From Zeugodacus cucurbitae (taxonomy: Eukaryota > Arthropoda > Insecta > Diptera > Tephritidae), in assembly GCF_028554725.1 (NCBI RefSeq), contig NC_071672.1, positions 6,602,501 to 6,666,500 on the forward strand: a stretch of DNA of 64,000 nucleotides. Reading direction: 5' to 3'. The notes under the pieces are model-generated. The model searched no databases, was not told where the DNA came from, and saw only the letters and a list, made by a program, of their open reading frames with translations. Positions 19,129 through 29,079 of the stretch are shown piece by piece. Numbering within the stretch: the first letter of the stretch is position 1; every line of letters begins with the position of its first letter. Both the position numbers and the translations under genes were made by a program.

Positions 19129-20508
19129 ACTTGTCTTGTTTTGTTTTGTCATGTCTTGTCATGTCATGTCTTGTCTTGTTTTGTCTTATCTTCTTAATTA
19201 ATTTAAAAACAAATCAAACACAATTGTCTTGTATTGTCTTGTCTTGTCTTGTCTTGTTTTGTCTTGTCATGTCTTGTCTTGTCTTGTCTTGTCTTGTCTT
19301 GTCTTGTCTTGTATTGTCTTCTTAATTAGTTTAGAAACAAATAAAAAAATGTCTTGTCTTGTTTTGTTTTGTCATGTCTTGTTTTGTCTTATCTTCTTAA
19401 TTAATTTAAAAACAAATCAAACACAATTGTCTTGTCTTGTCTTGTATTTTCCTGTTTGGCTTTGTCTTGTCTTATCTTCTTAATTAATTTAAAAACAAAT
19501 CAATCACAATTGTCTTGTCTTGTCTTGTTTTGTCTTGTTTTGTCTTGTCATGTCATGTCATGTCTTGTCTTGTCTTGTCTTGTCTTGTCTTGTCTTGTCT
19601 TGTCTTGTCTTGTCTTGTCTTGTCTTGTCTTGTCTTGTCTTGTCTTGTCATGTCTTGTCTTGTCTTGTCTTGTCTTGTCTTGTCTTGTCTTGTATTTTCC
19701 TGTTTGGCTTTGTCTTGTCTTATCTTCTTAAATAATTTAAAAACAAATCAGTCACAATTGTCTTGTCTTGTCTTGTTTTGTCTTGTTTTGTCTTGTTTTG
19801 TCTTGTCATGTCTTGTCTTGTCTTGTCTTGTCTTGTCTTGTCTTGTCTTGTCTTGTCTTGTCTTGTCTTGTCTTGTCTTGTCTTGTCTTGTCTTGTCTTG
19901 TCTTGTATTTTCCTGTTTGGCTTTGTCTTGTCTTATCTTCTTAAATAATTTAAAAACAAATCAGTCACAATTGTCTTGTCTTGTTTTGTCTTATCTTGTC
20001 TTGTCTTGTCTTGTCTTGTCTTGTCTTGTCTTGTCTTGTCTTGTCTTGTCTTGTCTTGTCTTGTCTTGTCTTGTTTTGTCTTATCTTCTTAATTAATTTA
20101 AAAACAAATCAAACACAATTGTCTTGTCTTGTCTTGTATTTTCCTGTTTGGCTTTGTCTTGTCTTATCTTCTTAATTAATTTAAAAACAAATCAGTCACA
20201 ATTGTCTTGTCTTGTCTTGTTTTGTCTTGTTTTGTCTTGTCATGTCTTGTCTTGTCTTGTCTTGTCTTGTCTTGTCTTGTCTTGTCTTTTCTTGTCTTGT
20301 CTTGTCTTGTATTGTCTTCTTAATTAGTTTAGAAACAAATAAAAAAATGTCTTGTCTTGTTTTGTTTTGTCATGTCTTGTTTTGTCTTATCTTCTTAATT
20401 AATTTAAAAACAAATCAAACACAATTGTCTTGTCTCGTCTTGTATTTTCCTGTTTGGCTTTGTCTTGTCTTATCTTCTTAATTAATTTAAAAACAAATCA
20501 ATCACAAT
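19129..20508 (+). repeat. GTCAC/GGCTTTG spacer block, copy 3
   Basis: Module order as at 6,961 and 14,001. The TTGTATTG array after the first S1 is cut to about 85 bp, and three CATG words follow the TTTTG units (19,548) where other copies have two. S1 with CAGTCAC occurs near 19,730, 19,940 and 20,170. The TCTCG unit is at 20,433, followed by the AATCAATCAC S1. Confidence 0.9.
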
Positions 20509-21530
20509 TGTCTTGTCTTGTCTTGTCTTGTCTTGTCTTGTCTTGTCTTGTCTTGTCTTGTCTTGTCTTGTCTTGTCTTGTCTTGTCTTGTCTTGTCTTG
20601 TCTTGTCTTGTCTTGTCTTGTCTTGTCTTGTCTTGTCTTGTCTTGTCTTGTCTTGTCTTGTCTTGTCTTGTCTTGTCTTGTCTTGTCTTGTCTTGTCTTG
20701 TCTTGTCTTGTCTTGTCTTGTCTTGTCTTGTCTTGTCTTGTCTTGTCTTGTCTTGTCTTGTCTTGTCTTGTCTTGTCTTGTCTTGTCTTGTCTTGTCTTG
20801 TCTTGTCTTGTCTTGTCTTGTCTTGTCTTGTCTTGTCTTGTCTTGTCTTGTCTTGTCTTGTCTTGTCTTGTCTTGTCTTGTCTTGTCTTGTCTTGTCTTG
20901 TCTTGTCTTGTCTTGTCTTGTCTTGTCTTGTCTTGTCTTGTCTTGTCTTGTCTTGTCTTGTCTTGTCTTGTCTTGTCTTGTCTTGTCTTGTCTTGTCTTG
21001 TCTTGTCTTGTCTTGTCTTGTCTTGTCTTGTCTTGTCTTGTCTTGTCTTGTCTTGTCTTGTCATGTCTTGTCTTGTCTTGTCTTGTCTTGTCTTGTCTTG
21101 TCTTGTCTTGTCTTGTCTTGTCTTGTCTTGTCTTGTCTTGTCTTGTCTTGTCTTGTCTTGTCTTGTCTTGTCTTGTCTTGTCTTGTCTTGTCTTGTCATG
21201 TCTTGTCTTGTCTTGTCTTGTCTTGTCATGTCTTGTCTTGTCTTGTCTTGTCTTGTCTTGTCTTGTCTTGTCTTGTCTTGTCTTGTCTTGTCATGTCTTG
21301 TCTTGTCTTGTCTTGTCTTGTCTTGTCTTGTCTTGTCTTGTCTTGTCTTGTCTTGTCTTGTCTTGTCTTGTCTTGTCTTGTCTTGTCTTGTCTTGTCTTG
21401 TCTTGTCTTGTCTTGTCTTGTCTTGTCTTGTCTTGTCTTGTCTTGTCTTGTCTTGTCTTGTCTTGTCTTGTCTTGTCTTGTCTTGTCTTGTCTTGTCTTG
21501 TCTTGTCTTGTCTTGTCTTGTCTTGACTTG
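20509..21530. repeat. Pentamer array, ~1 kb with few TCATG units
   Basis: Perfect from 20,509 to about 21,062. After that the only variants are TCATG units at about 21,062, 21,197, 21,227 and 21,292, up to TTGACTTG at 21,525. The matching array after the TCTCG S1 in copy 2 (15,421) is only 120 bp, so this array has grown about eightfold or the other has shrunk. Confidence 0.95.
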
Positions 21531-22957
21531 TCTTGTTTTGTTTTGTCATGTCTTGTCATGTCATGTCTTGTCTTGTTTTGTCTTATCTTCTTAATTAATT
21601 TAAAAACAAATCAAACACAATTGTCTTGTATTGTCTTGTCTTGTCTTGTCTTGTCTTGTCTTGTCTTGTCTTGTCTTGTCTTGTCTTGTCTTGTCTTGTC
21701 TTGTCTTGTCTTGTCTTGTCTTGTCTTGTTTTGTCTTGTCATGTCTTGTCTTGTCTTGTCTTGTCTTGTCTTGTCTTGTATTGTCTTCTTAATTAGTTTA
21801 GAAACAAATAAAAAAATGTCTTGTCTTGTTTTGTTTTGTCATGTCTTGTTTTGTCTTATCTTCTTAATTAATTTAAAAACAAATCAATCACAATTGTCTT
21901 GTCTTGTCTTGTTTTGTCTTGTTTTGTCTTGTCATGTCATGTCTTGTCTTGTCTTGTCTTGTCTTGTCTTGTCTTGTCTTGTCTTGTCTTGTCTTGTCTT
22001 GTCTTGTCTTGTCTTGTCTTGTCTTGTCTTGTCTTGTCTTGTCTTGTCATGTCATGTCTTGTCTTGTCTTGTCTTGTCTTGTCTTGTCTTGTCTTGTATT
22101 TTCCTGTTTGGCTTTGTCTTGTCTTATCTTCTTAAATAATTTAAAAACAAATCAGTCACAATTGTCTTGTCTTGTCTTGTTTTGTCTTGTTTTGTCTTGT
22201 TTTGTCTTGTTTTGTCTTGTCATGTCTTGTCTTGTCTTGTCTTGTCTTGTCTTGTCTTGTCTTGTCTTGTCTTGTCTTGTCTTGTCTTGTCTTGTCTTGT
22301 CTTGTCTTGTCTTGTCTTGTCTTGTCTTGTCTTGTCTTGTCTTGTCTTGTCTTGTCTTGTCTTGTCTTGTATTTTCCTGTTTGGCTTTGTCTTGTCTTAT
22401 CTTCTTAAATAATTTAAAAACAAATCAGTCACAATTGTCTTGTCTTGTTTTGTCTTATCTTGTCTTGTCTTGTCTTGTCTTGTCTTGTCTTGTCTTGTCT
22501 TGTCTTGTCTTGTCTTGTCTTGTTTTGTCTTATCTTCTTAATTAATTTAAAAACAAATCAAACACAATTGTCTTGTCTTGTCTTGTATTTTCCTGTTTGG
22601 CTTTGTCTTGTCTTATCTTCTTAATTAATTTAAAAACAAATCAGTCACAATTGTCTTGTCTTGTCTTGTTTTGTCTTGTTTTGTCTTGTCATGTCTTGTC
22701 TTGTCTTGTCTTGTCTTGTCTTGTCTTGTCTTGTCTTTTCTTGTCTTGTCTTGTCTTGTATTGTCTTCTTAATTAGTTTAGAAACAAATAAAAAAATGTC
22801 TTGTCTTGTTTTGTTTTGTCATGTCTTGTTTTGTCTTATCTTCTTAATTAATTTAAAAACAAATCAAACACAATTGTCTTGTCTCGTCTTGTATTTTCCT
22901 GTTTGGCTTTGTCTTGTCTTATCTTCTTAATTAATTTAAAAACAAATCAATCACAAT
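21531..22957 (+). repeat. GTCAC/GGCTTTG spacer block, copy 4 (one S1-S3 step missing)
   Basis: Follows the order of the other blocks, except that after the S2 (21,787) and first S1 there is no first GGCTTTG box: the S1 at 21,860 already ends AATCAATCAC. This is what exchange between two adjacent S1 copies would leave. Four TTTTG units in a row (22,180-22,220) compare with three elsewhere. S1 with CAGTCAC lies near 22,132, 22,408 and 22,620. The TTTTC unit (22,736) and TCTCG unit (22,884) are present. Confidence 0.9.
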
Positions 22958-23685
22958 TGTCTTGTCTTGTCTTGTCTTGTCTTGTCTTGTCTTGTCTTGT
23001 CTTGTCTTGTCTTGTCTTGTCTTGTCTTGTCTTGTCTTGTCTTGTCTTGTCTTGTCTTGTCTTGTCTTGTCTTGTCTTGTCTTGTCTTGTCTTGTCTTGT
23101 CTTGTCTTGTCTTGTCTTGTCTTGTCTTGTCTTGTCTTGTCTTGTCTTGTCTTGTCTTGTCTTGTCTTGTCTTGTCTTGTCTTGTCTTGTCTTGTCTTGT
23201 CTTGTCTTGTCTTGTCTTGTCTTGTCTTGTCTTGTCTTGTCTTGTCTTGTCTTGTCTTGTCTTGTCTTGTCTTGTCTTGTCTTGTCTTGTCTTGTCTTGT
23301 CTTGTCTTGTCTTGTCTTGTCTTGTCTTGTCTTGTCTTGTCTTGTCTTGTCTTGTCTTGTCTTGTCTTGTCTTGTCTTGTCTTGTCTTGTCTTGTCTTGT
23401 CTTGTCTTGTCTTGTCTTGTCTTGTCTTGTCTTGTCTTGTCTTGTCTTGTCTTGTCTTGTCTTGTCTTGTCTTGTCTTGTCTTGTCTTGTCTTGTCTTGT
23501 CTTGTCTTGTCTTGTCTTGTCTTGTCTTGTCTTGTCTTGTCTTGTCTTGTCTTGTCTTGTCTTGTCTTGTCTTGTCTTGTCTTGTCTTGTCTTGTCTTGT
23601 CTTGTCTTGTCTTGTCTTGTCTTGTCTTGTCTTGTCTTGTCTTGTCTTGTCTTGTCTTGTCTTGTCTTGTCTTGTCTTGTCTTGT
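22958..23685. repeat. Perfect pentamer array, 728 bp
   Basis: No variant unit from the AATCAATCAC S1 to a TTGTATTTTCC box. It holds the place of the arrays at 8,526, 15,421 and 20,509 after earlier block copies. Confidence 0.96.
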
Positions 23686-24890
23686 ATTTTCCTGTTTGGC
23701 CTTGTCTTGTCTTATCTTCTTAATTAATTTAAAAACAAATGAAACACAATTATCTTGTCTTGTCTTGTCTTGTCTTGTCTTGTCGTATCTTGTCTTGTCT
23801 GGCCTTGTCGTATCTTCTTAATTAATTTAAAAACAAATCAAACACAATTGTCTTGTCTTGTCCTGTCCTGTCTTGTCTTGTCTTGTCTTGTCTTGTCTTG
23901 TCTTGTCTTGTCTTGTCTTGTCTTGTCTTGTCTTGTCTTGTCTTGTCTTGTCTTGTCTTGTCTTGTCTTGTCTTGTCTTGTCTTGTCTTGTCTTGTCTTG
24001 TCTTGTCTTGTCTTGTCTTGACTTGTCTTGTTTTGTCATGTCTTGTCATGTCATGTCTTGTCTTGTTTTGTCTTATCTTCTTAATTAATTTAAAAACAAA
24101 TCAAACACAATTGTCTTGTCTTGTCTTGTCTTGTCGTATCTTGTCTTGTCTGGCCTTGTCTTATCTTCTTAATTAATTTAAAAACAAATCAAACACAATT
24201 GTCTTGTCTTGTCCTGTCTTGTCTTGTCTTGTCTTGTCTTGTCTTGTCCTGTCTTGTCTTGTCTTGTCTTGTCTTGTCTTGTCTTGTCTTGTCTTGTCTT
24301 GTCTTGTCTTGTCTTGTCTTGTCTTGTCTTGTCTTGTCTTGTCATGTCTTGTCTTGTCTTGTCTTGTCTTGTCTTGTCTTGTCTTGTCTTGTCTTGTCTT
24401 GTCTTGTCTTGTCTTGTCTTATCTTGTCTTGTCTTGTCTTGTCTTGTCTTGTCTTGTCTTGTCTTGTCTTGTTTTGTTTTGTCATGTTTTGTCATGTCAT
24501 GTCTTGTCTTGTCTTGTCTTGTCTTGTCTTGTCTTGTCTTGTCTTGTCTTGTCTAGTCTTGTCTTGTCTTGTCTTGTCTTGTCTTGTCGTATCTTGTCTT
24601 GTCTGGCCTTGTTTTGTCTTGTCTTGTCTTGTCTTGTCTTGTCTTGTCGTATCTTGTCTTGTCTGGCCTTGTCTTATCTTCTTAATTAATTTGTCTTGTC
24701 TTGTCTTGTCTTGTCTTGTCTTGTCTTGTCTTGTCTTGTCTTGTCTTGTCTTGTCTTGTCTTGTCTTGTCTTGTCTTGTCTTGTCTTGTCTTGTCTTGTC
24801 TTGTCTTGTCTTGTCTTGTCTTGACTTGTCTTGTTTTGTCATGTCTTGTCATGTCATGTCTTGTCTTGTTTTGTCTTATCTTCTTAATTA
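23686..24890 (+). repeat. Mixed spacers and arrays, including a truncated S1
   Basis: TTGTATTTTCC with GGCC, an S1 with AATGAAACACAATTA (23,719), TCGTATC-CTGGCC-TCGTATC as at 10,525, an array starting TCCTGTCCTG (23,861), TTGACTTG, CATG box, S1, TCGTATC and an array of about 260 bp with TCCTG, TCATG and TTATC. Then TTTTG and CATG words run into an array with no S1 between, a CTAGT unit (24,553) and two TCGTATC-CTGGCC boxes. The S1 at 24,680 stops after TTAATTAATTT and passes straight into the array. Confidence 0.92.
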
Positions 24891-24898
24891 ATTTAAAA

Positions 24899-26096
24899 AC
24901 AAATCAAACACAATTGTCTTGTCTTGTCTTGTATTTTCCTGTTTGGCCTTGTCTTGTCTTATCTTCTTAATTAATTTAAAAACAAATCAAACACAATTGT
25001 CTTGTCTTGTCTTGTCTTGTCTTGTCTTGTCGTATCTTGTCTTGTCTGGCCTTGTCTTATCTTCTTAATTAATTTAAAAACAAATCAAACACAATTGTCT
25101 TGTCTTGTCCTGTCTTGTCTTGTCTTGTCTTGTCTTGTCTTGTCTTGTCTTGTCTTGTCTTGTCTTGTCTTGTCATGTCTTGTCATGTCTTGTCTTGTCT
25201 TGTCTTGTCTTGTCTTGTCTTGTCTTGTCTTGTCTTGTCTTGTCTTGTCTTGTCCTGTCTTGTCTTGTCTTGTCTTGTCTTGTCTTGTCTTGTCTTGTCT
25301 TGTCTTGTCTTGTCTTGTCTTGTCTTGACTTGTCTTGTTTTGTTTTGTCATGTTTTGTCATGTCATGTCTTGTCTTGTCTTATCTTCTTAATTAATTTAA
25401 AAACAAATCAAACACAATTGTCTTGTCTTGTCTTGTCTTGTCTTGTCTTGTCTTGTCTTGTCTTGTCTTGACTTGTCTTGTTTTGTTTTGTCATGTTTTG
25501 TCATGTCATGTCTTGTCTTGTCTTATCTTTTTAATTAATTTAAAAACAAATCAAACACAATTGTCTTGTCTTGTCTTGTCTTGTCTTGTCTTGTCTTGTC
25601 TTTTCTTGTCTTGTCTTGTCTTGTCTTGTCTTGTCTTGTCTTGTCTTTTCTTGTCTTGTTGTATCTTGTCTTGTCTGGCCTTGTCTTATCTTCTTAATTA
25701 ATTTAAAAACAAATCAAACACAATTGTCTTGTCTTGTCCTGTCTTGTCTTGTCTTGTCTTGTCTTGTCTTGTCTTGTCTTGTCTTGTCTTGTCTTGTCTT
25801 GTCTTGTCTTGACTTGTCTTGTCTTGTCTTGTCTTGTCTTGTCTTGTCTTGTCTTGTCTTGTCTTGTCTTGTCTTGTCTTGTCTTGTCTTGTCTTGTCTT
25901 GTCTTGTCTTGTCTTGTCTTGTCTTGTCTTGTCTTGTCTTGTCTTGTCTTGTCTTGTCTTGTCTTGTCTTTTCTTGTCTTGTCTTGTCTTGTCTTGTCTT
26001 GTCTTGTCTTGTCTTGACTTGTCTTGTTTTGTTTTGTCATGTCTTGTCATGTCATGTCTTGTCTTGTTTTGACTTATCTTCTCAATTAATTTAAAA
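24899..26096 (+). repeat. ~1.2-kb tandem duplication, copy 1
   Basis: TTGTATTTTCC box, S1, TCGTATC (25,030), S1, array with two TCATG units ten bases apart (25,172) and TCCTG (25,252), TTGACTTG with ATGTTTTG box, S1, short array, second TTGACTTG box, S1 with TTTTTAATTAA (25,526), two TTTTC units, the rare TTGTATC (TCGTATC with C to T; 25,659), S1, and a TCCTG array with TTGACTTG (25,811). The array to 26,015 has one further TTTTC unit at 25,969. Confidence 0.9.
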
Positions 26097-27310
26097 ACAA
26101 ATCAAACACAATTGTCTTGTCTTGTCTTGTATTTTCCTGTTTGGCCTTGTCTTGTCTTATCTTCTTAATTAATTTAAAAACAAATCAAACACAATTGTCT
26201 TGTCTTGTCTTGTCTTGTCTTGTCTTGTCGTATCTTGTCTTGTCTGGCCTTGTCTTATCTTCTTAATTAATTTAAAAACAAATCAAACACAATTGTCTTG
26301 TCTTGTCCTGTCTTGTCTTGTCTTGTCTTGTCTTGTCTTGTCTTGTCTTGTCTTGTCTTGTCTTGTCTTGTCTTGTCATGTCTTGTCATGTCTTGTCTTG
26401 TCTTGTCTTGTCTTGTCTTGTCTTGTCTTGTCTTGTCTTGTCTTGTCTTGTCTTGTCTTGTCTTGTCCTGTCTTGTCTTGTCTTGTCTTGTCTTGTCTTG
26501 TCTTGTCTTGTCTTGTCGTGTCTTGTCTTGACTTGTCTTGTTTTGTTTTGTCATGTTTTGTCATGTCATGTCTTGTCTTGTCTTATCTTCTTAATTAATT
26601 TAAAAACAAATCAAACACAATTGTCTTGTCTTGTCTTGTCTTGTCTTGTCTTGTCTTGTCTTGTCTTGTCTTGTCTTGACTTGTCTTGTTTTGTTTTGTC
26701 ATGTTTTGTCATGTCATGTCTTGTCTTGTCTTATCTTTTTAATTAATTTAAAAACAAATCAAACACAATTGTCTTGTCTTGTCTTGTCTTGTCTTGTCTT
26801 GTCTTTTCTTGTCTTGTCTTGTCTTGTCTTGTCTTGTCTTGTCTTGTCTTGTCTTGTCTTTTCTTGTCTTGTTGTATCTTGTCTTGTCTGGCCTTGTCTT
26901 ATCTTCTTAATTAATTTAAAAACAAATCAAACACAATTGTCTTGTCTTGTCCTGTCTTGTCTTGTCTTGTCTTGTCTTGTCTTGTCTTGTCTTGTCTTGT
27001 CTTGTCTTGTCTTGTCTTGTCTTGACTTGTCTTGTCTTGTCTTGTCTTGTCTTGTCTTGTCTTGTCTTGTCTTGTCTTGTCTTGTCTTGTCTTGTCTTGT
27101 CTTGTCTTGTCTTGTCTTGTCTTGTCTTGTCTTGTCTTGTCTTGTCTTGTCTTGTCTTGTCTTGTCTTGTCTTGTCTTGTCTTGTCTTGTCTTGTCTTGT
27201 CTTGTCTTGTCTTGTCTTGTCTTGTCTTGTCTTGTCTTGTCTTGTCTTGTCTTGTCTTGTCTTGTCTTGTCTTGTCTTGTCTTGTCTTGTCTTGTCTTGT
27301 CTTGTCTTGT
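26097..27310 (+). repeat. ~1.2-kb tandem duplication, copy 2
   Basis: Repeats 24,899-26,096 module for module at an offset of 1,198 on the left rising to 1,213 on the right, the difference being three pentamers in arrays. Shared rare features are the ten-base-spaced TCATG pair, TTTTTAATTAA (26,735), the TTGTATC box (26,872) and the inner TTGACTTG (27,022). A TCGTGTC unit at 26,516 is private to this copy. Confidence 0.9.
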
Positions 27311-28047
27311 CTTGTCTTGTCTTGACTTGTCTTGTCTTGTCTTGTCTTGTCTTGTCTTGTCTTGTCTTGTCTTGTCTTGTCTTGTCTTGTCTTGTCTTGT
27401 CTTGTCTTGTCTTGTCTTGTCTTGTCTTGTCGTATCTTGTCTTGTCTGGCCTTGTCTTATCTTCTTAATTAATTAAAAAACAAATCAAACACAATTGTCT
27501 TGTCTTGTCCTGTCTTGTCTTGTCTTGTCTTGTCTTGTCTTGTCTTGTCTTGTCTTGTCTTGTCTTGTCTTGTCTTGTCTTGACTTGTCTTGTCTTGTCT
27601 TGTCTTGTCTTGTCTTGTCTTGTCTTGTCTTGTCTTGTCTTGTCTTGTCTTGTCTTGTCTTGTCTTGTCTTGTCTTGTCTTGTCTTGTCTTGTCTTGTCT
27701 TGTCTTGTCTTGTCTTGTCTTGTCTTGTCTTGTCTTGTCTTGTCTTGTCTTGTCTTGTCTTGTCTTGTCTTGTCTTGTCTTGTCTTGTCTTGTCTTGTCT
27801 TGTCTTGTCTTGTCTTGTCTTGTCTTGTCTTGTCTTGTCTTGTCTTGTCTTGTCTTGTCTTGTCTTGTCTTGTCTTGTCTTGTCTTGTCTTGTCTTGTCT
27901 TGTCTTGTCTTGTCTTGTCTTGACTTGTCTTGTCTTGTCTTGTCTTGTCTTGTCTTGTCTTGTCTTGTCTTGTCTTGTCTTGTCTTGTCTTGTCTTGTCT
28001 TGTCTTGTCTTATCTTCTTAATTAATTTAAAAACAAATCAAACACAA
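26933..28047. repeat. Tandem pair of TTGACTTG-marked arrays (~0.56 kb each)
   Basis: First copy 26,933-27,490: TCCTG (26,951), TTGAC (27,022), about 299 bp of perfect repeat, TTGAC (27,322), array, TCGTATC, S1. Second copy 27,491-28,047: TCCTG (27,509), TTGAC (27,580), about 339 bp perfect, TTGAC (27,920), array, S1 without TCGTATC. The perfect core grew or shrank by eight pentamers between copies. The S1 between them reads TTAATTAATTAAAAAAC, a private T-to-A change. Confidence 0.9.
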
Positions 28048-28945
28048 TTGTCTTGTCTTGTCTTGTCTTACCTTGTCTTGCCTTGTCTTGTTTTGTCTTG
28101 TCTTGTCTTGTCTTGTCTTGTCTTGTCTTGTCTTGTCTTGTCTTGTCTTGTCTTGTCTTGTCTTGTCTTGTCTTGTCTTGTCTTGTCTTGTCTTGTCTTG
28201 TCTTGTCTTGTCTTGTCTTGTCTTGTCTTGTCTTGTCTTGTCTTGTCTTGTCTTGTCTTGTCTTGTCTTGTCTTGTCTTGTCTTGTCTTGTCTTGTCTTG
28301 TCTTGTCTTGTCTTGTCTTGTCTTGTCTTGTCTTGTCTTGTCTTGTCTTGTCTTGTCTTGTTTTGTCTTGTTTTGTCTTGTCTTGTCTCGTCTTGTCTTG
28401 TCTTGTCTTGTCTTGTCTTGTCTTCTCTTGTCTTCTCTTGTCTTGTCTTGTCTTGTCTTTTCTTGTCTTGTCTTGTCTTGTCTTGTCTTGTCTTGTCTTG
28501 TCTTGTCTTGTCTTGTCTTGTCTTGTCTTGTCTTGTCTTGTCTTGTCTTGTCTTGTCTTGTCTTGTCTTGTCTTGTCTTGTCTTGTCTTGTCTTGTCTTG
28601 TCTTGTCTTGTCTTGTCTTGTCTTGTCTTGTCTTGTCTTGTCTTGTCTTGTCTTGTCTTGTCTTGTCTTGTCTTGTCTTGTCTTGTCTTGTCTTGTCTTG
28701 TCTTGTCTTGTCTTGTCTTGTCTTGACTTGTCTTGTCTTCTCTTGTCTTCTCTTGTCTTCTCTTGTCTTGTCTTGTCTTGTCTTGTCTTGTCTTGTCTTG
28801 TCTTGTCTTGTCTTGTCTTGTCTTGTCTTGTCTTGTCTTGTCTTGTCTTGTCTTGTCTTGTCTTCTCTTGTCTTCTCTTGTCTTCTCTTGTCTTGTCTTG
28901 TCTTGTCTTGTCTTGTCTTGTCTTGTCTTGTCTTGTCTTGTCTTG
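28048..28945. repeat. Spacer-poor array with TCTTC variants (transition zone)
   Basis: About 900 bp without any S1. Variants are TTACC and TTGCC near the left end, a 270-bp perfect core (28,093-28,362), TTTTG units, TCTCG (28,388), TCTTC units at 28,423-28,440, TTTTC (28,459), a 264-bp perfect core, TTGAC (28,724), and two clusters of three TCTTC units (28,738-28,760 and 28,862-28,884). TCTTC clusters occur nowhere else inside arrays. Confidence 0.95.
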
Positions 28946-29079
28946 TCTTATCTTCTTAATTAATTTAAAAACAAATCAAACACAATTGTCTTGTCTTGTC
29001 TTGTATTTTCCTGTCTGGCCTTGTCTTGTCTTATCTTCTTAATTAATTTAAAAACAAATCAAACACAATTGTCTTGTCC
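28946..29079 (+). repeat. Two S1 spacers flanking an S3 box
   Basis: S1 near 28,950-28,987, TTGTATTTTCCTGTCTGGCC (29,002), and S1 near 29,035-29,071. This is the first S3 with CTGTCTGGCC, the form that predominates to the right of 30.4 kb, while the S1 copies are still followed by ordinary TCCTG arrays. Confidence 0.93.

Larger units (their letters stand above)
17162..20286 (+). repeat. Higher-order repeat, copy 3
   Basis: Landmarks as in the copies at 4,966 and 11,172: TCGTATC (17,162), TCCTG array with TTGCC (17,339), TTGACTTG and doubled CATG box, TTGTATTG (17,666), S2 with seven A, CAGTTG S1 with TTCTATTTTCC, array, S2, TTGACATG box, TCGTATC (18,541), long array, TTGACTTG (19,128), GGCTTTG boxes and the TTTTC unit (20,286). 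Confidence 0.85.

Noticed and set aside
20498..21559. Long - strand open frame with Lys-Thr-Arg-Gln-Asp repeats
   Set aside because: This is the reverse complement of a pure pentamer array. All frames are open there, and its ends lie at a CATG box and an S1.
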